NCBI GenBank assembly: GCA_019359285.1
Contig: JAHHHQ010000076.1
Span: 1 to 51,962, forward strand
DNA: 51,962 bases
From: Nodosilinea sp. WJT8-NPBG4
GTDB taxonomy: Bacteria > Cyanobacteriota > Cyanobacteriia > Phormidesmidales > Phormidesmidaceae
Direction of reading: 5' to 3'
Position numbers and translations under genes: made by a program. Within the stretch, counting starts at the first letter, position 1. Every line of letters begins with the position of its first letter. Below, in pieces: positions 42,534-49,735 of this stretch. The notes under the pieces were generated by a model. It made no database searches, was not told the origin of the DNA, and saw only the letters and a program-made list of their open reading frames with translations.

Positions 42534-43423
42534 TCAAAGTCTATTTTTTTGAGTTCATAGACTTTTCGGGTGTTTACTCCTACACCAAATTCAATCATAT
42601 GTTGAGCTAGAGATTGCCCATCAATAAGAATAATCTTGCTTTCAATTCGGGAAACAAAATCTTTGGCCTCAGCGGTGAAAGAGGAGGATGTTATAAAAAT
42701 TCCCTTTCTAGCTCTAAAACCTTGTAAAGCACCTGCGAATTTTTGAATCTCAGGTCGACCAACAGGGTTTTCCCAACGCTTAGCTTGAATATAGATAATA
42801 TCCAATCCCAGCCGATCTTCATTAATAATTCCATCAATTCCACCGTCACCACTACGACCGACGGTTTTGCCAGCATCTTGACGAGTTCCTCCATAACCCA
42901 TGCTAACCAACACATCAACTACAAGTGTCTCAAAAAAACTAGGAGAACAGCTCTTAATGTTCTCTAAAAGCTCAGATGCTAGATCTTGAGCTAGTCCCTG
43001 AACAATAGACTCCAAGTTTTCTTCTGGAGTCTTTTCCGGAACAGTGGCACCCAAGCTTTCTACTTCTGATTGCTCTCGTTTACTTTTCTTAAATTCAAGA
43101 AAATCAGAGAATTGCTCTAAGAATTTAACATCAATGCTAGATGGTTGTTTTTGAAGAACTGACTTGCCTCTAGGCGTAATTTGAAAGTACCCACGACGAG
43201 TTGACTGCAAAAGTCCAGCTTTTTTTAAATAAGTTCTTGCCCATCCAACTCGATTGTCAAAGGTAGCCTGGCGACCACTCGGCAACATTTCCTGACGTTG
43301 TTCATCATTAAGCCTAAAGTGCTGGGCAAGCTTCTCAATAGCTTCTCTCAGAGAATACTCCTGCCCATCAGCAGCCATCTGTATAAGCGGAAGCATTATG
43401 GATTGGTAGTCAGGTATAAGCAC
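42518..43423 (-). CDS. mrr: Mrr-like restriction endonuclease (type IV)
   Basis: 301 residues from a GTG (LIPDYQSIMLPLIQMA is the normal Mrr start). The N-terminal winged-helix Mrr_N domain (about 5-95, ending GKSVL) is followed by an acidic linker. The PD-(D/E)XK catalytic domain is near residues 170-285, with GDGGIDGII supplying the Asp and IIYIQAKRWENPVGRPEIQKF the QxK motif. Such enzymes cut methylated foreign DNA. The gene is AT-richer than the window average, consistent with transfer. It is next to a decayed gene and palindromic repeats, and no methyltransferase partner is adjacent. Confidence 0.9.
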   Translation of the reverse strand: MLIPDYQSIMLPLIQMAADGQEYSLREAIEKLAQHFRLNDEQRQEMLPSGRQATFDNRVGWARTYLKKAGLLQSTRRGYFQITPRGKSVLQKQPSSIDVKFLEQFSDFLEFKKSKREQSEVESLGATVPEKTPEENLESIVQGLAQDLASELLENIKSCSPSFFETLVVDVLVSMGYGGTRQDAGKTVGRSGDGGIDGIINEDRLGLDIIYIQAKRWENPVGRPEIQKFAGALQGFRARKGIFITSSSFTAEAKDFVSRIESKIILIDGQSLAQHMIEFGVGVNTRKVYELKKIDFDYFTE

Positions 43424-43670
43424 AAAAAAATACTGAAGTGGAAAGCTTCTGCCTCTATTTGTTCCTTATATTACCTGCTTAGCAAGTTTGTATAACTACT
43501 GCCTAAACGGTAAACACTTTGGCTGCCCAGTAGAGAAAATTTCTTCAATGCTGAGCACCAATCCTGAGGATATCGCAGGCTTTAGCGCTCCTCTTGAGCT
43601 AAACAAGCACGCTTGGTACTCTCCCCCTACCAGCCTGCTGGATTTAAATATTTGCGACGGTTTGAAGCGC

Positions 43671-43943
43671 CTAGGCCTGCCCATTGGCCACCAGCCACAC
43701 GTAGGCCAGCACGCCTAGTGCCGCTACCCCTGCTAGAGCCTCGCCCTGCTGGTTGATGAAGGTTTGAGCGATCGCCCATGAGTCACGCAATAGCTGCCGC
43801 CGGGTTTGACCCAGCTCAACCATCAGCGCCTTAACTTCAGCGTTGACCTCTTCAATAGTTAGCTCGTCGCGCTGGTAGGCGGCTTCGACCTCATCCAGCT
43901 TGCGCCAGTAGTCTCGGGTGGCACCCATCAAATCGGGAAGCAT
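43671..43943 (-). CDS. Small tail-anchored protein with helical N-terminal part
   Basis: 90 residues. Residues 1-60 are charged and helical (DYWRKLDEVEAAYQRDELTI, NAEVKALMVELGQTRRQLL), likely a coiled coil. Residues about 68-87 are a hydrophobic helix (ALAGVAALGVLAYVWLV), so the protein may be C-terminally membrane-anchored with its bulk in the cytoplasm. No family recognised. TAG stop. Confidence 0.65.
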   Translation of the reverse strand: MLPDLMGATRDYWRKLDEVEAAYQRDELTIEEVNAEVKALMVELGQTRRQLLRDSWAIAQTFINQQGEALAGVAALGVLAYVWLVANGQA

Positions 43944-44024
43944 CGGTTAACTTTTGTAACAGCGTTATTGACAGTTTAACGCTGCTCCGATTTCGAGGGG
44001 TCTATAGAAAGGGGGAGGGAGAGG

Positions 44025-44447
44025 TTAGGCCTTGGCCGCTTCGATCGGTTTTTTTGCTACCTCCTCTGGCGCGGGCGCGGGTATCTGCTCAGTGACGGCT
44101 ACAGCTGCCTCATCGCCGTGGGCCTCATAAAAGACCAGAGCCGCCTCCACCTGAGCTTTAGAAAGACCATACTCTTCGGCAATCTGCTCCGTTGACCAGT
44201 CCCAATCAGTCGCCGCCATCACCACAGTTCGCACATGAATGCTGGTGCCGTGCACCACAGGCACCCAGCTATTCTCGGCATCGGAGCGGAAGGCAATATC
44301 TGGAAAGGCAGGGTCGGGTTCCATCAGGGCGCAGTGGGTTTCTTTTTGCAGCGAGGCTAAAACCGTATTCACGAGCTGCCAACGGTCCTCGACAGAGAGT
44401 TGCAGAACCTGATCTTGTAGTTCCTGGATCGTCATAGATGTGAGCAT
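44025..44447 (-). CDS. DUF433 domain protein
   Basis: 140 residues from ATG 44447 (an ATG at 44435 is also possible; frames further upstream lack character). The N-terminal region (IQELQDQVLQLSVEDRWQLV) resembles antitoxin-like addiction-module helices. The DUF433 winged-HTH domain follows (VVHGTSIHVRTVVMAA, TEQIAEEYGLSKAQVEAALV). The C-terminus is low-complexity (PAPAPEEVAKK). DUF433 proteins are usually antitoxins beside a DUF5615 toxin; no toxin is next to it, so it may be orphan. Divergent from the amidohydrolase. Confidence 0.78.
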   Translation of the reverse strand: MLTSMTIQELQDQVLQLSVEDRWQLVNTVLASLQKETHCALMEPDPAFPDIAFRSDAENSWVPVVHGTSIHVRTVVMAATDWDWSTEQIAEEYGLSKAQVEAALVFYEAHGDEAAVAVTEQIPAPAPEEVAKKPIEAAKA

Positions 44448-44606
44448 GGGTGCGGGTTGAACACTTCTATTAAACTGCAAATGCTGGGCCGGGTCTTGTC
44501 TGCGGTTGGCCACCCTAGGGGCTCAGAGCAACTGGTTTATGCTGATAGAGGTGCCTCTCGCCCGCAGGAGAGGTTTGCCAAGCCCCATTTCTCTAGTTGT
44601 TGCGCC

Positions 44607-45821
44607 ATGTTTGCCACCACTGCCCCACCGCTACCCGTCAACCGCGATCGCATTCGCCTAGCCATTCAAGCTTTGCAAGATCAGTTGGTCACCTGGCGGC
44701 GCGGTCTGCACCAGCAGCCTGAACTGGGGTTTAAAGAGTGGCTGACCGCCGACTTTATCTGCGAAAAGCTCAGCGAGTGGGGCATTGACCACCAGCGCAA
44801 CATCGCTCAAACCGGCGTGGCAGCGGTAATTGAGGGTACCCAACCTGGTCCTGTGCTGGGCATTCGCGCCGATATGGATGCCTTACCCATTCAAGAAGAG
44901 AACGCGGTGCCCTACTGCTCACAGCACGACGGGGTAATGCACGCCTGCGGCCACGACGGCCATGTGGCGATCGCCTTGGGCACCGCCTACTATCTCTCCA
45001 CCCACCGTGACAGCTTTGCGGGCACTGTCAAAATCGTCTTTCAGCCCGCTGAAGAGGGGCCGGGGGGTGCCAAACCCATGATCGAAGCCGGGGTACTGAA
45101 GAACCCCGATGTGGAAGCCATGATTGGCCTCCACCTCTGGAACAACCTGCCTCTGGGCACTGTGGGTGTGCGCACCGGGGCACTGATGGCGGCGTCAGAA
45201 TTTTTTACCTGCACAGTGCAGGGTAAGGGCGGCCACGGCGCGCTGCCTCATCAAACAGTCGATTCCATTGTGGTCGGGTCGCAGATCGTCAATGCGCTGC
45301 AAACCATTGTGGCCCGCAACATCGACCCCACCAAATCAGCGGTGGTTACCGTGGGTCAGTTCCACGCCGGCAAGGCCCAAAACGTAATTGCCGACACGGC
45401 CACCTTTGGCGGCACCGTGCGCTACTTTGACCCCGACTACGCCGACTACTTTGCCCCCCGTATGGAGCAGATTATTGCGGGCATTTGCCAGGCCCACGGA
45501 GCCAGCTACAGCTTCGACTACAGGGCGCTATATCCACCTGTGATCAACGATGCTGGCATGGCAGATCTGGTGCGATCGGTGGCTTTGGCGGTAGTAGAAA
45601 CCCCGGCCGGAGTGGTGCCCGACTGCCACACCATGGGCGGCGAAGATATGGCCTTTTTCTTGCAGGAGGTGCCGGGGTGCTACTTCTTTTTGGGCTCGGC
45701 CAATTCTGATAAAGCGCTGGCTTACCCCCACCATCATCCCCGCTTTGACTTTGACGAAACAGCCCTGGGGCTGGGGGTAGAGATGTTTGTGCGCTGTGTG
45801 GAAGCGTATTTTGGGGAGTAG
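44607..45821 (+). CDS. M20-family amidohydrolase
   Basis: 404 residues from ATG 44607. Motifs of the IAA-amino-acid/hippurate hydrolase group: RRGLHQQPELGFKEW, GIRADMDALPIQEE, MHACGHDGHVAIALG (metal ligands Cys, His), FQPAEEGPGGAKPMI (catalytic Glu), LHLWNNLPLGTVGVR, a dimerisation lid with GGHGALPHQTVDS, and the final ligand in MGGEDMAFFL. It hydrolyses an N-acyl amino acid; substrate not deducible. The stop TAG opens a GGTAG-type repeat. Confidence 0.92.
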   Translation: MFATTAPPLPVNRDRIRLAIQALQDQLVTWRRGLHQQPELGFKEWLTADFICEKLSEWGIDHQRNIAQTGVAAVIEGTQPGPVLGIRADMDALPIQEENAVPYCSQHDGVMHACGHDGHVAIALGTAYYLSTHRDSFAGTVKIVFQPAEEGPGGAKPMIEAGVLKNPDVEAMIGLHLWNNLPLGTVGVRTGALMAASEFFTCTVQGKGGHGALPHQTVDSIVVGSQIVNALQTIVARNIDPTKSAVVTVGQFHAGKAQNVIADTATFGGTVRYFDPDYADYFAPRMEQIIAGICQAHGASYSFDYRALYPPVINDAGMADLVRSVALAVVETPAGVVPDCHTMGGEDMAFFLQEVPGCYFFLGSANSDKALAYPHHHPRFDFDETALGLGVEMFVRCVEAYFGE

Positions 45822-45868
45822 ATAGGTAAGAGGGTAGGCGGGTAGAGGGTGGATGGGTAGGGGGTGAG
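45819..45868 (+). repeat. GGGTAG-rich tract starting at a stop codon
   Basis: The M20 stop codon TAG is the first unit of a run of AGGGTAGGCGGGTAGAGGG, then GGATGGGTAGGGGG. Related tracts are listed at 13087-13145. Confidence 0.6.
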
Positions 45869-46026
45869 TTTTCCTCTTTGCTTCTGGGGTGCTCTGCGTT
45901 GGCAATGCCTGTCTACTGGGGCAAGCGGGTTTGCTTAGGGAGCGCCCAAGATTAACTTCTTTAATAGAGAGAGTTCTCGGCCGGCAGAGTTGCTATGCTT
46001 GGCGGTTAGATAACGAGGATTCCACC

Positions 46027-46632
46027 ATGGGGCAGCTGTTTCGGCGGTTTAGAGGGCTTGCGATCGCGGCGATCGCCCTAGCCGTGAGTATCGTGCTCAC
46101 CCAGGGTATGCACCTAAGCAGCGCGATCGGTAACGGGGATGCAATTGCCCAAACTAATGCCCCACCGCCAGCTCTGGCTCCGGCCCTGCCGATGGTCAGC
46201 GGCAGCTTTGAAGACCCCCAGGGTCGGTTTCAGATCGGCATTTTAGACGGCTACAGCGTCAGTTCGGCGGGTGGTAGCCCACTGTTTCAGGCGGCGGATG
46301 GCAGTTTGGCCTACACCGTAGCGGTCGCACCCTTACCTTCGGCCCAGACTCCTGAAGCAGCCCTAGTAGCGGCGACAGAGAGCACCTTTGGCGCTGGGGA
46401 GGGCTTTGTCGCGGGCGACGACGTGCAGCCCATCCCCGGCGGCGGTATTCGCATTAACTGGACGGGTCACCTCAGTCAGGGAGCGGCCCCGCCCCAGCCC
46501 ATTACCGGCAAAATCTTTGCCCGCCAGCGCGGTGAAGAAGCCTTTTTGCTGCTGGTAGCGGCCACCAACGCCGCCGAACCCCAGCTGTCTGACGCCATCA
46601 ATGCCCTGGGGGGGACGCTAACCGTGCCGTAG
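46027..46632 (+). CDS. Secreted protein, unknown function (first gene of the VWA cluster)
   Basis: 201 residues from ATG 46027 (GATTCCACC upstream). A signal peptide (about 8-42, ending DAIAQTN) is followed by a domain beginning SGSFEDPQGRFQIGILDGYS and ending LGGTLTVP, of the kind seen in secreted proteins predicted to be beta-rich, near 150 residues. Short motifs such as GRFQIGILDGYSV and GGGIRINWTG suggest a small barrel or sandwich fold. No enzyme residues recognised. It precedes the helical protein gene by 36 bases and may be co-transcribed with it. TAG stop. Confidence 0.7.
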   Translation: MGQLFRRFRGLAIAAIALAVSIVLTQGMHLSSAIGNGDAIAQTNAPPPALAPALPMVSGSFEDPQGRFQIGILDGYSVSSAGGSPLFQAADGSLAYTVAVAPLPSAQTPEAALVAATESTFGAGEGFVAGDDVQPIPGGGIRINWTGHLSQGAAPPQPITGKIFARQRGEEAFLLLVAATNAAEPQLSDAINALGGTLTVP

Positions 46633-46668
46633 GCTACAGTAGCGTTAGTTAAAAGGGTTTAGCAGGCT

Positions 46669-47316
46669 ATGGGTATGCGCCGATCGACCTTGTGGGGGCA
46701 GCCCCAGACCTATCTATTGCTGGGGGGCACCGCCCTAGGGTATGCCTTGATGATGGTTTTGGCGGGACCAAAACCCATAGCTGTGCTAGCGGGCTCCGGC
46801 GTGGCAGCGGCCATGGTGGGCAGCTGGGCGGCAGGCTTTCGCCCCAGCGAAGCGACAGCGAATAGCGGTGACCTGCTCGACGCCCAAACCTTTGCTAGCC
46901 AGCTGGGTACTCTGGAGCAACGGGTGCCGCCCAAGGCCCAAAGAGCCTGGCGCGAAGTGCAGGCTTGGTCTACCGAGTCGCAACGCTTTGCCGCCCGCAT
47001 CTACGATCGCGACCCCCTTCTACAAGTAGAACTGCTCGAAGCTCTGCACACCGTGCTCGATCTCTCGGGCCAAGTGGCCGACGGTCTGGCAGTGCTTGAC
47101 CAGATCGAAACTCCCGCCTATCAGCAAATGGCCCAGCAGCGTCTGGCTGCCAGCCGCGATCGCCTTCAGGCGACCCACTCCCAGCTGCAGCAGCTTCAGG
47201 ACCAGGTCGCCCTCTCCACCCTCGACACCGCTGGCGATAGCACCTTACCCCACAGCCTTCAGTCGCTAATTGAGGCCAACAAAACCATCCTCCAAGACAA
47301 CCAAGAGTCCGCGTAA
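46669..47316 (+). CDS. Membrane-anchored helical protein, weakly XpaC-like
   Basis: 215 residues. Two hydrophobic helices (about 15-33 and 38-57) lead into a long helical cytoplasmic region (about 70-185) with repeated heptads (DPLLQVELLEALHTVLDLSG, QQMAQQRLAASRDRLQATHS). The outline, a membrane start plus helical bundle with a conserved-looking YDRDPLLQ segment, recalls XpaC proteins, which occur with TelA-type envelope-stress proteins, but this is a weak visual resemblance. The gene next downstream encodes a solute-binding/VWA fusion. Confidence 0.6.
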   Translation: MGMRRSTLWGQPQTYLLLGGTALGYALMMVLAGPKPIAVLAGSGVAAAMVGSWAAGFRPSEATANSGDLLDAQTFASQLGTLEQRVPPKAQRAWREVQAWSTESQRFAARIYDRDPLLQVELLEALHTVLDLSGQVADGLAVLDQIETPAYQQMAQQRLAASRDRLQATHSQLQQLQDQVALSTLDTAGDSTLPHSLQSLIEANKTILQDNQESA

Positions 47317-47434
47317 TCCCTAACCTACAGAAACCCTCAGGAAAACACGCGATCTGTCGTGTATCTACTTCCCTAACCCCTAACTTCGCCTCAACTTCCT
47401 CACTCCCCACTCATCCACCCATCCACTCCCCGAA

Positions 47435-49177
47435 ATGCGCCGCCTCCCCCTCATCCCATTTCTCATCAGCCTCTGCGCCGTACTGCTGTGGAACTGTACG
47501 CCGGACGCTTTCAATGGCACTCCCAAGGTTGATTCTGTGGAGAGCGCTCGGCAGGCCCTAGAGCAGTCAATATTGCCCAAGATTAGCGTTGGCGAAGAGC
47601 TGATCGCCGATGAGGTGGCCAGCCGCTACACCACCGACCAAATCGTCGATCCGCTGCCCGATGTCAACACCTTCCCGCTACACGCGGCTCAACCGGGTGG
47701 CAGCAACACCGCCTACGTAGAGATTTACAGCTCTTCTGAAAAGGCCAACGTCAATCGCCAAAACGAGCGCTGGCTGGTGGAAGTTGCCGAAGCTTTTAAC
47801 CAGCGCAAAGAGACCCTGCCCTCTGGAGAGGTGATTCAGGTGGGGGTGCGTCAGGTGGCCTCGGGCACCGCCGCTCGGCTACTGGGTGCCGGAGCCGTCA
47901 AGCCCCAGGGCTACAGCCCATCTAATGACCTCTGGGTGGCCATGGTACAGAGCCAGGGGGTGAGCACCGTGCCCGTGGCCGCGCGCCTAGTGCCCAACAC
48001 CGCCGGCTGGGTGCTGCCCAAGCCCGTCTACGATAGCCTGGCTGAAAATGGCACCGTCAGCTTTGACCGGCTGCTGAATGCGATCGCCTCGGGCGAAGTC
48101 ACCGTGGCCTATCCCAACCCCTACAGCAGCGCTACCGCGCTCAACCTGCTCTACACGCTCTACTGGCGGGCAGCTGGGCACCAGGACAATGGCGGCCAGC
48201 TCACTGTGGCCGAGTTGCAAACTCCCCAGGTCAACTCGGTCTTCGACCAGTTTCAGCAGCAGGTGCTAATTACCACCCCCACCACCCTCGACCTGCAGGA
48301 GCTATTCCTGCGCGACCAGAGCAACCTGCAAGCCTTTCCGCTGGAGTACCAAAACTACCTGGCCCTGAAGGAGGTACCCGGTTTTAGCGACACCGAGTTT
48401 GTGCCCTTTGGCGTGCCCCACAACAATCCCCTAGTCGGCTTTGGCTGGAACACGCCCCAACAAGCGGCAGCCCTGCAGCGGTTTGCCCAGTTTGCCCAGT
48501 CGGCCGAAATGCAAACCCTGGCCCAGCAGCAGGGCTTTGTCGAAACCGACTACCTCAAGGCCAAGCAGGTGCCCCCCTTTCCCAACGGCGAGACCCTGCT
48601 GGCTGCTCAGTCGAACTGGAAACTACGCAAAGACGGAGGCCGCACCGTCTATATGGCCCTGGTGATCGACACCAGCGGCTCTATGGAAGGGGAGCGGATT
48701 CAGGCTCTTAAGGATGGTCTGCGGGTCGCCGCCGAGCAGATTAACTCGGGCAACTACGTCAGCATCGTCACCTTTGCCGATGCGCCCAGTCGCCGGCTGC
48801 CCTTGGCTCCCTTTGATCAGCTTCAGCACCAAAAGTTTTTGGCCACTATTGACAGTTTGCGGGCCGATGGTGCGACAGCCATGTACGACGGGGCCATGGT
48901 GGGCCTAGCCGACCTGCTGGCCCAAAAAGAAAAAGACCCTAATGGACGCTACTACCTACTGCTGCTCAGCGACGGCGAGGTCAACCGGGGCTACACCTTT
49001 GACGCTATCCAAGACGTTCTCGCTTACAGCGATGTGCGCTTCTACCCCATTGCCTACGGCGAGGTAAATCAGGGGGAATTGGAGGCGATCGCTGCCCTGC
49101 GCGAATCCACCGTGCAGCAGGGCACCCCCGCCAACGTGCAAACCCTGTTCAAAGACCTGTTCCAGGTGAATCTTTAG
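47435..49177 (+). CDS. Lipoprotein fusing a solute-binding domain to a von Willebrand A domain
   Basis: 580 residues. A lipobox near residue 21 (AVLLWNC) suggests anchoring to the outer face of a membrane. Residues about 80-380 look like a periplasmic binding protein of the extracellular type (AYVEIYSSSEKANVNRQNER, GVRQVASGTAARLL, VAYPNPYSSATALNLLYTLY, GFSDTEFVPFGVP). A VWA domain follows with an intact MIDAS site: VIDTSGSMEGERI (DxSxS), a Thr in GATAMYD, and an Asp in LLLLSDGEVNRGY. Metal-dependent protein binding is expected. The fusion type is described in bacteria mainly as hypothetical. Followed by a small membrane protein and an ABC exporter. TAG begins an AATTCAAAA repeat. Confidence 0.85.
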   Translation: MRRLPLIPFLISLCAVLLWNCTPDAFNGTPKVDSVESARQALEQSILPKISVGEELIADEVASRYTTDQIVDPLPDVNTFPLHAAQPGGSNTAYVEIYSSSEKANVNRQNERWLVEVAEAFNQRKETLPSGEVIQVGVRQVASGTAARLLGAGAVKPQGYSPSNDLWVAMVQSQGVSTVPVAARLVPNTAGWVLPKPVYDSLAENGTVSFDRLLNAIASGEVTVAYPNPYSSATALNLLYTLYWRAAGHQDNGGQLTVAELQTPQVNSVFDQFQQQVLITTPTTLDLQELFLRDQSNLQAFPLEYQNYLALKEVPGFSDTEFVPFGVPHNNPLVGFGWNTPQQAAALQRFAQFAQSAEMQTLAQQQGFVETDYLKAKQVPPFPNGETLLAAQSNWKLRKDGGRTVYMALVIDTSGSMEGERIQALKDGLRVAAEQINSGNYVSIVTFADAPSRRLPLAPFDQLQHQKFLATIDSLRADGATAMYDGAMVGLADLLAQKEKDPNGRYYLLLLSDGEVNRGYTFDAIQDVLAYSDVRFYPIAYGEVNQGELEAIAALRESTVQQGTPANVQTLFKDLFQVNL

Positions 49178-49232
49178 AATTCAAAATTCAAAATTGCCAA
49201 TTTTGAACTTTGAATTGCCAATTTTGAACTGC
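49175..49232 (+). repeat. AATTCAAAATT-type tract starting at the VWA stop codon
   Basis: Direct copies of ATTCAAAATT and of TTGCCAATTTTGAACT begin right after TAG and can fold back on each other. Similar tracts are widespread in cyanobacterial intergenic DNA. Confidence 0.6.
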
Positions 49233-49259
49233 CACCGCAATCCCCCGTCCCCCGCCCCT

Positions 49260-49637
49260 ATGCGCAACCCCAACCAACGACTGATTCTCACCCTTGGCCT
49301 CGGCTGGTTGGCCTTTGCTGGTCTAGGGCTGGGGCTGCGCCAACTTTTGGCTGGCCCCGCGGTGACGGTAATTATCGATCGCAGCTACTGCGCCCCGGCT
49401 CAGTGGCAGCAGCGGGTGAGCGATCGTTACGCCAGCCTCTACACCGAGCAAGAGCAGCGGCAGCTCACCATCGACCAGGTGATTTACGTCAGCGACCTGG
49501 GCCAGGAGGTTGCCGCAGCGATCCCCGCGCCCGAAGATGTGCAAACTCTCAGCACCTACGGCAGACCCAACCCTACCCAAATGCAGCAGGCCACCACAGA
49601 AAATCCTGACGCGACGGTGCTGAGCTGCGGCAATTAG
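49260..49637 (+). CDS. Small membrane-anchored periplasmic protein, unknown function
   Basis: 125 residues from ATG 49260. One N-terminal helix (about 9-32) precedes a periplasmic-type domain beginning VTVIIDRSYCAPAQWQQRV, with two cysteines (this one and VLSCGN at the end) that could pair. It is highly polar and Gln-rich (YTEQEQRQLTIDQVIYVSD). No family recognised. It lies between the VWA fusion and the ABC exporter in the same orientation, so it probably belongs to the same functional group. TAG opens a GGGTAGG-type repeat. Confidence 0.65.
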   Translation: MRNPNQRLILTLGLGWLAFAGLGLGLRQLLAGPAVTVIIDRSYCAPAQWQQRVSDRYASLYTEQEQRQLTIDQVIYVSDLGQEVAAAIPAPEDVQTLSTYGRPNPTQMQQATTENPDATVLSCGN

Positions 49638-49735
49638 GTGAATGGGTGCGGGGTAGGTGAGTAGGGGGTATGACTCCGCCACTTACCTCGATTCAGACCT
49701 AAACTGGAGGCTGCGTCAACATTTGCATCGCCCCC

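Noticed and set aside
43488..43718. Two opposing frames of 62 and 76 codons between mrr and the small tail-anchored protein
   Set aside because: Both are open over the same bases, neither has a recognisable domain, and no start context decides between them.
42518..44447. Full defence island or toxin-antitoxin system built around mrr and the DUF433 protein
   Set aside because: The mrr-like gene has no methyltransferase or other defence partner nearby and the DUF433 gene has no toxin beside it, so each is reported singly.
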